From positions 3,735,001-3,799,000 of the forward strand of contig CM033406.1 of the NCBI GenBank assembly GCA_019426215.1: 64,000 bases of DNA, given 5' to 3'. The notes under the pieces are model-generated. The model did not search any database. It had not been told where the DNA came from and worked only from the letters and a program-made list of their open reading frames with translations. The DNA comes from Buddleja alternifolia (Eukaryota > Streptophyta > Magnoliopsida > Lamiales > Scrophulariaceae). Numbering within the stretch: position 1 is the stretch's first letter; each line of letters begins with the position of its first letter. Shown one piece after another: positions 24,268 through 36,835 of this stretch. The translations under genes and the position numbers were made by a program.

Positions 24268-25480
24268 ACAATTAATTGGCATAAAAAAGTAACTTGCAAT
24301 CAAAAGACCAAACGCAAAATTTTATCCATATTATATTGACAAAAAAATATAAAATAACAACCATTATTTTGTTAACACAAATTTAATTAGTTATGCAACA
24401 GTAAAATTTCATTAATATTATAATCATGTTTCAAAAGAATATAAAATACACATTATTATCCAATTCACATTTCAACCTCCGGAATCACACCACGACCTGA
24501 GGAACGAAGATAAATGCCTTGTGGCAAGGACGTGAAGCGCGATGCCTCGCGGCAAGGCCATGAGGCACCAAGCCTTGTGGCCAAGTTGCCAATTGTGTGA
24601 GTTAATTATTAGTTTAGAGACTAGGAGGTGACAAACTAGGATTGTATCTAGGAATTAAACACCACATCATAAAATTGACTAGGAATATATTTAATTTCTT
24701 TATGTTTTTTTCCGTGTAAAAGGGGAATTTTACAGATCTTCTTAACGTGCTTTTGTATATTGAATTTTCGTTGAGATATTTGTACTATATATCTATTCCA
24801 TCTATCTATATTATATTATAATTGAAGAGATGTGAATGTGGGATTATGGACTGGATGATGGTTTTGGTACGACACCAATTACCTCTAAGATTTTATAAGA
24901 GAAAAAGTTTTTTTTCCTGTTTCTTTTTCTTCTCTCCTCTATTCTCACGTATTTTTTATATATAATTTTTTTCGCTCTATCACATTTTTTTATCTTCTCT
25001 CCATTAATCGTTTCTTCTCTCTCCAACTCATTTCGTAATTACTTATAAATTCATATATCTTATATTATACATAGATATATATTATGTCTATATGTTTATT
25101 AAAAAATTTAAGTACAATTATTAATTGATTAAGAACACGCATCAAATGTTCCTACGCAACTAGTAGGAAATTACTAGTAAAGATATAATTGTTATGCCAA
25201 GAAAATTGAGTAGTGAATATTTTAAGCTTAACATAAGTAATTTAATAATCCGGTAAAATAAAAATCATAATACAGATTGAGTGATTGGTTGAAGCATGTG
25301 CCCTAATCGTTTACTTGCTTTCATTAGTCAAATCATAATTATTGGATAATTTATTTAAACAATTTTAATTATTAATAATTAATTTAACTTTATACTAGTA
25401 ATATAGTAATTTCAACACTTTTACAATTGTCTCTAGAGTATGATAATTATTATTATTCTACATATATATAAGAGCAACAT
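24268..25480. other. No gene; minor motif repeat
   Basis: AT-rich spacer. At 24515-24600 the word GCCTYGYGGCAAGG or a close variant appears three times. The rest shows no element structure that I can support. Confidence 0.4.
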
Positions 25481-25491
25481 CAGACACTCTT

Positions 25492-25870
25492 CTACAATAG
25501 GGTGCATGGTCCACCTGATCCTTGCTCTCTGATTTTGTTTTTTGTTGTTCCTCCACGCAAACGACATCGTTTCTTTCTTTGCTCGTCGAATACAATGTCA
25601 TCAGTTTCCTCCTTTGAACCACCCAGGCGATGTTGTCGTCTCCTCCTCTTCAGACGCTGCCTCGACCGCTGTACCTTCACGAAAATCATCCAATCGAGCA
25701 TTGGAGAACCCATCGCTGATGGTGGAGGATCTATTGCGCGATGCGGAGTCCGTGTCCTCTGTGGCACCAGTGTCTCAGCTGAGTCGGTGGTACTAGAGTG
25801 GCGGGGGGCTATTCAGCCACTTGCAAATGGATTATTACCAATTTTCCCCAAAAAAATTTACAAAACTTGC
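25492..25870. other. GC-rich island with overlapping open frames, unassigned
   Basis: Long frames are open on both strands over the same bases (25502-25888 and 25542-25796 plus, 25767-25492 minus), in DNA much richer in GC than its surroundings. The plus frame from 25542 has a Ser/Ala-rich, protein-like tail. It may be a captured exon; I do not recognise a family, and no splice structure or TIRs are visible. Confidence 0.3.
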
Positions 25871-27227
25871 ACTAACGTTAGGGGATAACTTTTCTACAAA
25901 ATGCACATATTAAAAACTAATTTGGTAGGAATTAAGACAAGTTTCATTTAGTGTATTACATATGTTGAGATAGTAAGAACCGGAGAAAACCATAATGCAA
26001 GATTTAATACACATATTTCCAGGGAAATATAAAGGACCATGAGTATATATATATGCTTTATAAATATATTGAAGATAATAAAATTAAATAGAATTGACAT
26101 TAATAATATGTAAAATTGCTTTAAAGTGTGACAAATGGTGAACAAAAAACTTTCTTAACTTCATGGTTCATATAGGAGAAAGATGAAATCATGAATTTTG
26201 ATTTATTAAATAGTATGATATGCTTTGAAGGTTTTCCCATTTTCATTTTGAATCAAGTCATGAATAAAGTGATGGATTATATTTCATTTTATATCCAAAA
26301 AAAAAAAAAAATGCAGCTAAGGGAATCTTGTTCAAAGTAACAGAGGCGCTGTAATCAAAGGTTCCCTCGATGCTGCACCTGGTGCGTATGCACCAGGTGT
26401 TGCAGAGGTGATGTGTCACCTTTTTTCATTTAATTTAATTTCATTTCTTTTGTTTTTTAATTTTCTCTAATATTTCTTTTTACTTTTTTTTCCATTTCTT
26501 TTGTCGTTTTCTTTTCTTTTTACAGGTTTTATGTTTGAAAATTCAAGAAAACTTTTTCATCTTACTCATCTTTATTTGTATTAGTGTTGCGATTGGGTTT
26601 GAGCAAGTTCATATTAATAATTTAATCGTACGTGGGTAAAGAATTATCCAAAATTAAATGATTTATATCTTCAGATCGAGCGATTCGGTTAGAGAGTTGG
26701 ATTATATTTACCTTATACTCGTTCACAACTTAAATTATTTGATATTTTAATCAAAAAGAAATATTAATGAGAAAGTGTAAAATTACCTAATATTATTCAC
26801 AACATCAAATAAATTGAGTTGAGAGTGAATAATATATATATATATATATATAGATATATTTAATATTTTACTATCATTGTCTATTTTTATTTTAATCATC
26901 AAATAATTTGAGCTGTGAGCGCTTCTAATTAAAATATAATGTAATTCGACCTACATGCACTAACTATTATAAATATAGATGAGCAAGAGACAATTTCTTA
27001 AACTTTTAAACATAAAATTGAAAAGAAATCGAGGGAGCCGTAATCAAGGGTAAGGGTGTGTCCTAATCTGAGAATTAATCTAATTGACAGAAACAAACAT
27101 AAATAATTAATTTAATACTGTCCCTAATTAAGAAAGAAATATTCGATTATTAGTTAGAAAAAAAGAAAAAAAAATAAAAAAGAGGAGGAGGGGGAGGGGG
27201 AGGAGGAGAAGATTAACCTAGGCTAGC
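25871..27227. other. No gene; 3' flank of the YSL gene
   Basis: AT-rich DNA with one perfect hairpin (26376-26399), a TA run at 26830-26850, and a purine-rich GGAGG tract (27182-27210) just downstream of the YSL stop codon. Confidence 0.4.
26376..26399. repeat. Perfect 10-bp hairpin
   Basis: CACCTGGTGC is followed by a GTAT loop and its exact inverse GCACCAGGTG. No T-run follows directly and no gene is adjacent. It may be the end or centre of a decayed element. Confidence 0.8.
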
Positions 27228-29575
27228 CTAGCCGCTTAGAAAAGCTTCAAGCTTGTGGTTTTGTGAGGCAGATAAAAACTTCATACAAATTGGAGCTTTG
27301 ATCCCAGCCAAAGCTAATATAGCAGCAGGTATTCCCCACAACGAATCTCCACAAATCAACCCTGATGCAACAGCTGCTCCATATTCCTTTGCCTGTTTCT
27401 TGTTCTTCTTCTGCCATATGAACAGAATCAAGCTCCCGACGCACATATCTATTGCAAAATATGATCCCAAATAGAATGGAATTGCCATGCACATTGGACT
27501 CGGTATAAACCTGTATATCCTAAACTTCGTTTCATACTTCTTCAATAGCTCGGTCAACAAATTTATAACCGCGGCAGCAATAAAGAATATGATGGCAAGT
27601 TTGAGGCAATTCTTGGGAAGTGCAGAAAATCCCTCAACTCCCAGAAGGGCAATCCCACGGTACATCAATGCGTATGGGGCAGGGTACGACCCATCGGGGT
27701 CTCCCACACTGTAGGCCTTGTAGAAGAACCAAAATACCATTGGTGACAGAACACATCCTATAGCAGTCCCGAAAACCTGGCTGAAGAACATTGCACGAGG
27801 AGAGGAAAGCGTCAGGTAGCCCGTCCTGAAATCTTGCATCAAATCAGCAGCTGTGGCCACAATGCTCATCATCACTCCACAAGAAGCAAGCCCCGCAATA
27901 ACCCCACCATGTTCTAGGCCGACCCACGAGCTGATGACGAGGATCGAGAGTTTCCCGTAGTTGGAGGCCAATGACCAGTCTGTGAGGCCACAACCATACG
28001 CATTGCAGAAGGCAAGAATTGGAGCAATTACATAGGCTACACATATGTGGTACCATTTGATCTGATGAAATATCATTGGCATTACACCGACAGATATGGC
28101 TGCTAATAAGACGTAACCACTCATGGCAGCCCAATTTGGGAGTTGGTCTTTTAAGAAGTAGTCTGTTCGCCTTCTTTCATCAAAGTTTAACAGTACTTGG
28201 CCGCCATCTATGCTCTTCACATTTACATCCAATTTATTATTAGAATTCTTTTTTGCAAAACTTTTGAGGGTGACAATAACCATGTAGACGACGTGGAAAA
28301 GACCATCACCAAGCATCATTGCAATAGCAAGAAAAACCCTGTATCCCTGGATTCCATGAAGACTCTTTGGAGGTAGTTTAGCATTATACCAGTCGCCTTT
28401 CTTGGACTCAACATAAGGCCACAAGATTCCCCATGAAAAGATGGCCCCGACAAGTAATGAGATATTAACCATGTAAGGACATATCATTCCAACACCAACA
28501 TATGTAGCTGAGAAATCAAAATAGAACTTTTGCTTGAAGGCTTGGAGACCAAATGTAGGGAAGCTGCTAAAACCACAGCCGTCAGCAGCGTTATAGAACC
28601 ACTGGAAGCATGCCCAAAGAAAGCTACCTACAAATGATTTGAAGAGAGTCCACACTTGTTTCTTCGCTAGCTTCGCTCCTTTTGGAGTATGGAAGCTGTT
28701 AATAAGGTAAGCAGTTGCCGTCCCACTTGGATATGTCAATTTGTACTTCAATATCATCACCTGAATGATGATAATAATAATAATAATAATCCCACATCCA
28801 ATTCAATTCAATCAAGTCACACAAGGATATTTATTCATATATGATTATTTAAAACTAACAAATAATTAAACCCTGCGGCCACCTTAATTAATTAATTACC
28901 TTTCTTAGGGGCACTATTGAGAAGAGACCAACAAAGCTGACAGTGAAAAGGAAAGCAATCATCCATCCAAGAGAGAGTGTCTTCACATTTATTGGGGTAT
29001 TTCCAGTCTCAGCTTGAGCTGCTGTCAATGGACTCATTCCCAGAAGATAACTAGCTGTCCCACCTGAATAATAATCAATCAATGATATGATATGAGATGA
29101 TATGATATGATATGATATGATATATACAAACATCTATATATATATATATATGTATATCAATGTAGAGAGATAAGATACGATACGAATACGTACTGCTAAA
29201 AGCAATCCCAGAAGAGGCAACAACACATGTTTGAATAACAGTATTTTCCTGTCTTGTGAAAGGCTGCTTCAACAGCCCACACTTTCCGATTAAAACAGTC
29301 CATGCCTTAACAATGGCGTAACCAAGAAGCCCAGCGGCAACATTCAAAGACGGAATAACACCAGTCGACAGGTTCAACTTGCAAACAATCACGTTGAACA
29401 CAAAACTCAGCAACACGCTTGTCACCATCGCCCTCACCGTGATCTGTTTGTGCCACGCCGGCACCTCCGTATCCTCAAATGCCTTCTCAATCGCCGCCGC
29501 CTCATCGTCTCCGCCATCGCCCTCAACCAGCAGGTTCTGACCACTTTCCTTATCTACTTTCTCTGCTGCACTCAT
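27228..29575 (-). CDS. YSL: Yellow stripe-like (YSL, OPT family) metal-nicotianamine transporter
   Basis: Three exons on minus: 29575-29194, 29063-28900 and 28760-27228 (TAG), with GTACGT and GTAATT donors and CAG acceptors. They total 2,079 nt, giving 692 residues, the usual YSL length. The N-terminus is acidic and is followed by [12 protein letters not shown], then many membrane segments. Family hallmarks are [57 protein letters not shown] and [18 protein letters not shown]. The last exon ends with the conserved [14 protein letters not shown] region. YSL proteins move Fe, Cu, Zn or Ni chelated to nicotianamine across plasma or internal membranes. The sequence is closest in style to the YSL5/7/8 clade, from memory of that clade only. 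No disruption is seen. Confidence 0.95.
29080..29160. repeat. Microsatellites in YSL intron 1
   Basis: TGATATGA-type units (29084-29125) followed by a TA run (29135-29155) lie within the 130-bp first intron. Confidence 0.85.
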
Positions 29576-29762
29576 TGTCGTCTATTGTATTGTATTGTAT
29601 GTATACTTCTCTTTTGAGTTCTGACCCCCTCCCTCCTATGATTCTCTCTCCCGATACACACAGAACAAAAAGAAAAGAGAAGGGTCAGGTTGGGTTCGGT
29701 CGGGTCAGAATGTACGTATAAGAAGAGTGAGTATACGCATGTAACGATGCGATCCATGTATG

Positions 29763-29771
29763 TTTTATATA
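29763..29771 (-). promoter_or_regulatory. Probable TATA box of the YSL gene
   Basis: Read on minus this is TATATAAAA, about 190 bases upstream of the YSL ATG, with a CT repeat run immediately upstream of it. That spacing suits a plant promoter with a 5' UTR of about 150 nt. Confidence 0.5.
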
Positions 29772-29879
29772 CAGAGAGAGAGAGAGAGGAGGTGAGAGGA
29801 GAAGAATGAATCCCGGTGCATGAGGAATTTCTATTCAAACTTTCCCCGCAAATTCATCTCCTTAAACTAATTAAGTATT

Positions 29880-30398
29880 TGGTCTTTTTTTAAAAGCCAA
29901 AATTCCTTTTATTTTTTTTGTTGGGGGTGGGGATCGGGGGGAACACATCTAACTTATAGGCTATGTACAAAGTTAGGTCAAATTAAGTGGGAGCGGAGGA
30001 GCGTCAAAATTTGAAATTATAAATGTACTTGAGATTATGTTATTAAAAGAACTTTTTTAAGAGAACTTTTTTAATAATTCTTATAAATTGTTCAACCAAA
30101 TTATCTTTACATATGATTATCTCATATAAAACTATTATTTGTTAATTGTTAATTTGAATTTTAAAATAAAATCATGTGATTGTCTTTTTGCGATGATATG
30201 AAAATGATTAAGATTACTAAAATACAAATCAATATAATACACAATATACATAATGTACTTATATATATATATATATATATATATATTCCATATTTATATA
30301 CGTATATACATAAAAATAATCAAAAAGTTACCGTTTATCATCCCTACCAAGCTTTCCCTCTCCTCAAACCTCCGGTCAACCCCTTCCCCACCCATGGC
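29880..30398. other. No gene; AT-rich with TA repeat
   Basis: Spacer upstream of the YSL promoter. It includes a (TA)n run at 30259-30286; no ORF or element ends are recognised. Confidence 0.4.
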
Positions 30399-30892
30399 CA
30401 GGGGCGGATCTACATGGTGTTTGGGGGGGGGGGGGGGGGGGGGGAGAGCAGTGCCCCCACTCAATTTTTTTTTAATATATACATATTTTTTAATTTTAAT
30501 TTATAAATTGCATTAATGCCCCCACTCAAATTATTAAATGCCCCCCTCAATTTTGAAAAATTATTTTTTTACCTTACACACTTTTTTATATTTGAATTTC
30601 GCCCTCCATCAAGATAAAAAAAATATCACATTTTCTCCCTTTACTTTGAGTTTACCCTCCCCCCCAAAACCCAAAATTCTGACTATAACAAAAGAGGTAT
30701 ATGAGTATAAATTATATCAAAAGTAGTAATTGAACCTAATTCCTTATTATATTTTCTCCCATAAATATAGCGTACCGTACCACGGAGGGCAAGCCCCCCG
30801 TACCCCCCTTAACATATTGTATAGCTATATTACAACAATCCCCGGTAAAATTTTGGTGCCCCCACTGAACAAAAAATCTAGATCCGCCACTG
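30399..30892. mobile_element. hAT-type MITE with TSD CCCATGGC
   Basis: CCCATGGC occurs at 30391-30398 and 30893-30900, an exact 8-bp duplication. The termini CAGGGGCGGATCTA and TAGATCCGCCACTG are inverted repeats with one mismatch. The 494-bp body repeats GCCCCCACTCAA-type words and includes a G run of 22 bases (30423-30444). No transposase frame. Confidence 0.93.
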
Positions 30893-30900
30893 CCCATGGC

Positions 30901-31928
30901 GTCGCCCCCCCGCCTCCCTCTCCCCACCAAGGCCCCCAAAAACCCCACCCTGCCAACTCCCTCTCTCCCCCCAAGATCGTCAATTGTGGCTTTCTTAGTA
31001 GAAAGTGCATTGTGTATAAATGTGACCATCTTAACCGAATGAAGAAAAGAAAACCAAGTAAGGATAATGAGTTTTGAGCTTCCATGGCGTTTCACAACAT
31101 GAATCTCCCATGACTGCAATTTCATTTTTATTATTTCCTTTTTTTTTCATTTTTATTTTATTTTATTTTTCTTTGAGGGCACGATGGTCTTTTCAAATTT
31201 TGATTTTTGAGGAATTTCTTGTGAATTTTTGTTTAAAAAAATCAAGGGCAAAATAGTCATCTTAACACTTCCGTTAGACTTTACATAAGCTCCCTCGATT
31301 TAGGGAGGAGTTTGTAATTACTCAAACTCGAGGGAGTGTTTGAGTGGAGACTTTTTTTTCAAATAATAATAAAATCTAGACGAAGGGGTACCCTAATCTG
31401 ACAAATTCGGATCGATAGTTTTTAATCATGGGCCACATAAACCCTATAAGATTACAAATAAGGAGAGAAAAGTCACAACGTGATAAGTTGGAATTGAAAT
31501 CAGGAACTCTCACATTGAAGTAGAAGTTGATACCACTAAATTAACAAGCCTTGGTTGTTTGAGTAGAGACTTTAAGGCGAACTAAATATATGGTAATGTG
31601 TCATGCATCTTAGTAATGATTTAAGAGTCATTCTTGGATCTTGATTCATACCAAATATTTAATTTTCATCCAATTCTAGTTCAGTTTCCACATTGTAGGA
31701 AGAAACAATCATAATTAGAATATAAATCACCAACTCAACAACATTTCAATTTGAAATAAAAATTTAATTGTTGTAAGATCCTACCATTTTCCCTCAATTC
31801 ATTCATTGTGATTTCCAAAAGCATAAAAATCTTTATAGGAGTATGAATTCCGAATATGGAATCTCATTAAGGGACCTTTGTCGCGATATTAGTTGTAGAA
31901 TTTTATTTTTATCTCATTTTTTACATAT
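30901..31928. other. No recognisable gene
   Basis: Mixed AT-rich spacer with a C-rich patch at 30900-30975. There are no recognised ORFs or element ends before the gypsy LTR. Confidence 0.4.
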
Positions 31929-32530
31929 TGATGCTATTCGAAATTTACACTAAAAAATCGTGAAAAGTAAACACAATTATACTTCTAACAATTGCGAATA
32001 TATTGTTAGACTTCTAGGAAATAGGATGAACATAATACCAAAGAGAGATGTTTTATTGCATTGATATTTTTGTAGAGAAAATATGAAGATGTATTCTTGT
32101 TTTTTGTAAATAAAGGTAATGTTGATTACAATAAATTAATTATAGGCCTTATGTGTGACCTATAGTCAACCACCTCCTCCGTTCTTGAATGGTAGATGTG
32201 TTTTTTGTGTAGGGAGGGAGGGGGGGGGGGGTGGAGGTCATTTCCCCCATTTTAGGGAATAATGGGTAGTTGTTGACTTAGTCCACCCTTATCCCTTCGT
32301 TAGGTATGCGTACGAGCTTTATATCCAGCTTTCTATTGCTTCTTTCATCAGTTATCCCGTTAGGTGGATCACAAGGTCTCTTATGAACTTGTTCGTCAAG
32401 CTTACATCTTGCTTTTGTTGTCAGCATCCGGGGAGCTTACATATTGGGCTTTATCTTCATTGTTTTAGTTCGACCCATCACAAGTTATCGGGGCTCATTT
32501 CTTGCTAGGTCCAATAAGAGAAGTAGATTT
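31929..32530 (-). mobile_element. Gypsy 3' LTR (minus strand)
   Basis: It starts TGATGCTATTCG and matches the LTR at 61437-62025 along nearly its whole length, including GTGAAAAGTAAACACAAT, ACCAAAGAGAGAT, GATGTATTCTTG and CCAATAAGAGAAGTA. The two copies are clearly diverged, so the element is old. The right end is blurred because the TTTACGGACATATCA terminus of the other copy is missing here. An 11-base G run lies at 32221-32231. Confidence 0.7.
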
Positions 32531-32825
32531 CCTTCAGGTAACCCTTTTGCTTATATAAATATTCCCCTTGTGAAAGCATATATTCCATTCTTCAATGAGC
32601 AAGAGTTTTTCTTTAATTTATCATAGTAATATTTCCTCCTTGATTGATGTAAAAGAGTGATGTTGAGTTCTTTCTTCCATAGCATGTCCGATTCATCAAC
32701 TCACAGCGAGCCATCCGTCGAGTCAAAATCGATCTAGAAAATTAGCGCATTTTCGAGGCAGGGAAACGACTTTCGAGGTAGATGGCACAACAAACAAGAT
32801 CGTCGGCCCAAAATCCAAGGCGCCC

Positions 32826-33974
32826 ATGTCAATCAGCAACGACGACACCAAGTCCGACGAGGATGACTCAGACGATGATGAAGTGGCCCCTAAGCCAGAT
32901 GATGAGCTAGTTACGGTGGAGGAAGCTCATCTGGCGGAGGGGCATCCTTATTACGAGGCATGTGTCTCTCATTTCACTGATTTACATGCTCAAAAATTGA
33001 GGAATCGCATAAATTTTCTTTCTAACTTTGCAATTTCAGTCCCCTCCTTTGAAGATAGACCTCATGCACCACGTTTGAATTATCTTTGCTTTCTAACACT
33101 ACTCTTCTAGAGGATTTTCCCTCTATCATCTTATAAGTATAATTCATTTTTCATCTACATGCTTCCTTTTTACAGCGTATTGAGTCTTTAAGTAAGTTGT
33201 ATAAATAAATTTCATCAATTTATTTATCATTGTCTCCTTTTCTTTTGCTAAGCTTGTATATCGGGTGGAGACATGATGGCTCGCCTTCGCTCCTGTCTTT
33301 CCACTTTTCTTGATGCATCCAAGAAGCTAGCTGAATGGGAGGCTCAAGTTTTGTTGCTGACTGGAGATTTGATGAAAGAGCGTATTTCAAGTTACTTTCC
33401 TCAGAATTAGAAACATTGAAGGCCGAACATGCCTGTTTGAGGGAACAACATACAAATGAGATTGAGAGAGCTCGCCAGAAAGCTCGTGAAGAAGCTTTTG
33501 CTAGTTTTTCCCATTCTATTAAGGGGATTGCTTTATTAGATGACAACTACCAACGCTGTCATGCCTTTTTCTTGCAATCTCTCAGTTTCAAGAGATGTTG
33601 GTTAGTTCAGCTCATCCATATTATTATCACGGATTTCATACATATGTGAAGCAATGTGTGAGGGCTGGTCTCTTTTCACCTAGGATGGATACTTCCTTTC
33701 TTCAAGAGAAAACGGGTTTAGAAGTTGCTCCGGAGCTCGTGAGGAGGTGCATGTGTGTATTTTGGCAGTTAGTGCCAATGTTGATGGGCAGGCTATTGTT
33801 CTCACCGAGGAAGATACTGGTGGTCGAGCTATGACGATAGCTGACAAGGATGCTGACTTAGATTTTCATGCAGACGATCTTGCTGATAAAGATGCTGAGG
33901 CGCAAGGTGATGCCAAAGATAATCAGGAAGCTACTGGGCCTTTCTTCTATGCTACTGATGAGCTCACGGTTTAG
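32826..33974 (+). pseudogene. Broken antisense ORF of the Tat-like gypsy element
   Basis: The fragments run on plus, opposite to the gypsy genes. 32826-33110 starts MSISNDDT and is followed by an Asp/Glu-rich stretch. A second piece at about 33268-33649 is coiled-coil-like (SSELETLKAEHACLREQ), and the last at 33747-33974 is again acidic. Frames change between them and stops intervene, so no single intact protein is left. Position between pol and the 3' LTR and antisense direction agree with the additional ORFs described for Tat-lineage elements. Confidence 0.5.
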
Positions 33975-34599
33975 GATACTTCTGAGGTGCCAGATAAGGC
34001 TACCTCTTCTTAGATATTTGTTTTTGCTTGCACTAGATTTTTGTCCTAGCCCGGGACTTTTTTGTCGCCTTTCTTTCCTTTGAATTTGTAAAAATGTCTA
34101 GTTTTGTATCATAGATTTCAAGTACCTTTTATTTCAGATACTTTATTTATCGTGGTAGCAATTTGAGAAAAAAAATTTCACCACTCATTCAGATATGTAG
34201 ATTTTGCTAATTTATACAACATAAATTCTTGCACATATAACGACATCCTTAATTTCTTGCATGTCACACGCGCATAATTATCATAGTAACAAAACTAATA
34301 GTCATCATGTGTTGGAATACAATGTGTACCTTTGCAAGTGGTTGAGAGTTAGCAACGAGTGTTCACAAGATGGCAGCGTCGTTGATTTGGGGATGCTCAC
34401 AGCTTGCTCTGTTATAGGAAGCTTGTAATACTGGGGCAGTTGTATGCATGGCCCACACACTTTATGAAATATTGTAGGACTTATATTTTCTCGAGGAGTT
34501 CTTTGATTCCTTGCACAATTTATGCAATTTACACCTGGATATTTCACAGGGCTTTTTTCTTTTTTGAAGTGCTCTCGCGTTGCAAGGCTTTATGAGTGC

Positions 34600-35470
34600 T
34601 TGCACTATTGTTAAGGTTTGACCGATGCTCGTATTTTTGATAAGCAACATAAGATGCTTACACTTTTGTAAGGATTATAAGATACTTACGCTTTATGCAT
34701 GGTTTCGTTAGTGCATACACTTTTTGGTAAGGCTCATGAGATACTTACGTTTTACGTAAGGTTTTGTTAGTGCTTACACTTTTCTAGTAAGGCTTATAAG
34801 GTGCTTACGGTTTAGTGAGGCTTCTTTAGCACTTAAATTTTTTTTTTTGGTAAGGCTGATGAGGTGCTCACGTGTTACCGAGGCTTTTTTTGGTGCTTAC
34901 GCTCTTTAGTAAGGCTTATGAGGTGCACACATGTTGGCAAGGCCTCTTTTGTGGTTATGCTTTTTGGTAAGGATTATGAAGTGCTCATGTTTTATTGAGA
35001 CTTATTTCGTGCTTATGCTTTTTGGTAAGGCTTATGAGGTGCTCACGTTTCAGTGGGCTTCCTTTGTGCTTACGCTTTTTGGTAAGGCTTATGAGGTGCT
35101 CAAGTTTTAGTGGGCTTCCTTTGTGCTTACGCTTTTTGGTAAGGCTTATGAGGTTCTCACGTTTCAGTGAGGCTTCTTTAGTGCTTATTCTTTTTGGTAA
35201 ATTTTATGAGATGCCTACGTTTTACGTAAGGCTTCTTGAGTGGTTGTATGTTTCGCAAGGCTTCTTCAGTGCTTGCATGTTTTGCAAGGCTTCTTGATCT
35301 TCTTTTTCTAATGCTCGTTTTTTTTATTATGCTTTTGGTAAGTCTTTCTTGGTGCTTACATTTTCTATAAGGCTTGCGGAGTGCCTACAAATTTCGTAGG
35401 GCTTGTTAGGTGCGTACGTTTTACGTAAGTCTTGCCGAGTGCTTACATTTTTTGTAAGGCTTCTTTAATT
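34600..35470. repeat. Tandem array, about 57-60 bp period
   Basis: The phrase GGTAAGGCTTATGAGGTGCT with variants recurs about every 57-60 bases (for example near 34789, 34850, 34910, 34969, 35028, 35085 and 35142), roughly a dozen copies with decaying similarity. The central copies are exactly 57 bp apart, so a plus frame (34995-35297) remains open as a by-product. Confidence 0.9.
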
Positions 35471-35499
35471 TTAGTGTTAGTGAGCCGTATAAATAGCTT

Positions 35500-36420
35500 A
35501 ATAAATAAGCATTATGAGATGTTATCATTTTAACAATTTGCTTAGATAATGTAAAGAACAAATAGCACGAGATATTAACTCGTATTGATGACTTGATAAC
35601 TAATCATCAAGAGACATTATAATTTTAACAATTCACATGGATAATGTAACGAACGAATAACACGAGATATTAACTCGTATTCATGAATTGATAACTAATA
35701 ATCAAGAGATGTTATTATTTTAACAATTCACATGGATAATGTAACGAACGAATAGCACGAGATATTAACTCGTATTGATGACTTGACAACTAATCATCAA
35801 GAGACATTATTATTTTAATGGGATAATTGCTAAAATCACCCTATGTGAATGCGAAATTGCAAAAAAACACCTATGTTAATGAAATAGGATAAACACTACT
35901 ATGTGTTATTCAAAAGTCTGCAAAAGGTCACTTTTTCTTAAAAAGATATATGTTTTTTGGGTGAAATAACAGTATTTTACCTTTTGTTTTGTTTGGATAG
36001 TGTATAAATGACAAAGAAGCATGTCATTAAAGGTGAAAAACATGAAAACTCGCTCGTTTTTTTTTCAAAAAAGTGACTTTTTGCAGACTTTTCAATAACG
36101 TATAATGGTGTTTAGCCTATTTTGTTAACATAGGTATTTTTTTGCAATTTTGCATTAGCACATAATTTTTTATTTGCATTTATCCCTTATTTTAACAATT
36201 CACACGGATATCATAACGAATGAATAGCACGAAGCATAATGCTCAGCATGTTGCATTGATGATTTAACGAGTAATTACTAAGAGATATCAGCACTTAGCA
36301 AATCACATAAATGATTTGAGAAGTAACTATTGAGAGATATCAGCATTTAGCAAGTCGTATAAATGATTTAACACGTAATTATTGAGAGATGTCAACATTT
36401 AGCACTATTACTTCAATTCT
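35500..36420. repeat. Second tandem array, about 95-97 bp period, split by a MITE
   Basis: Units containing CACGAGATATTAACTCGTAT, AACTAATCATCAAGAGA and TTTTAACAATTCACATGGAT recur near 35516, 35610, 35706 and 35803. More diverged units follow at 36187-36420 after the MITE. The left part is in a different sequence family from the adjacent 57-bp array. Confidence 0.85.
35820..36186. mobile_element. Foldback MITE with GGGATAA termini (copy 2), 9-bp TSD
   Basis: It starts GGGATAATTGC and ends GCATTTATCCC, 367 bp, and is clearly the same family as 15355-15749. TTATTTTAA flanks it at 35810-35818 (one base from the GGG) and 36187-36195. The surrounding tandem array shows the undisturbed target, which supports the duplication. 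A 9-bp TSD and GGG termini suit the Mutator-like group. Confidence 0.85.
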
Positions 36421-36599
36421 ATGATAGAATAATAAGAAATAAATATTGAAATAAATATACGTAGGTATGATGAAAGAAGAAAGTAAATAAACTAACTCTT
36501 TTTTTTCTTAGGTGTAGCACTTTCTCGAGTTCTGAATGTTCCAGAGTCTTGACAGCTTTCTACCCATTGGCTAGAGTGATCACTGTTCCATGGCCTCAC

Positions 36600-36835
36600 G
36601 AACTCATTACATCCATATCTGATGGCAGATGATGAAATGTTGCATGTCACAGAAATCGCTCATATTTTAACACGGAGTCTTTGGTGTCAGCTTTTGTAGT
36701 CAACCAGTAATAGCTTGCCCTAATGGCTTTAGCCATAATGGCAGTCCCCTTGGCGTGGTTATCACATAGTCCTTCAGGCATTTCTTTTATAATATGTTGT
36801 CCTTCTTTTTTTGAGAGACACCTCAAGTAGGGATA
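36600..36835 (-). pseudogene. Gypsy integrase zinc-domain fragment
   Basis: The minus-strand translation includes KEMPEGLCDNHAKGTAIM followed by RASYYWLTTKAD, the degenerate form of the H-H-C-C region and the YYW motif found before the gypsy integrase core. Stops follow, and the D,D,E core is absent. Confidence 0.65.

Noticed and set aside
34600..36420. Possible CRISPR array
   Set aside because: Units are contiguous without unique spacers, diverge gradually and lie in a plant retrotransposon.
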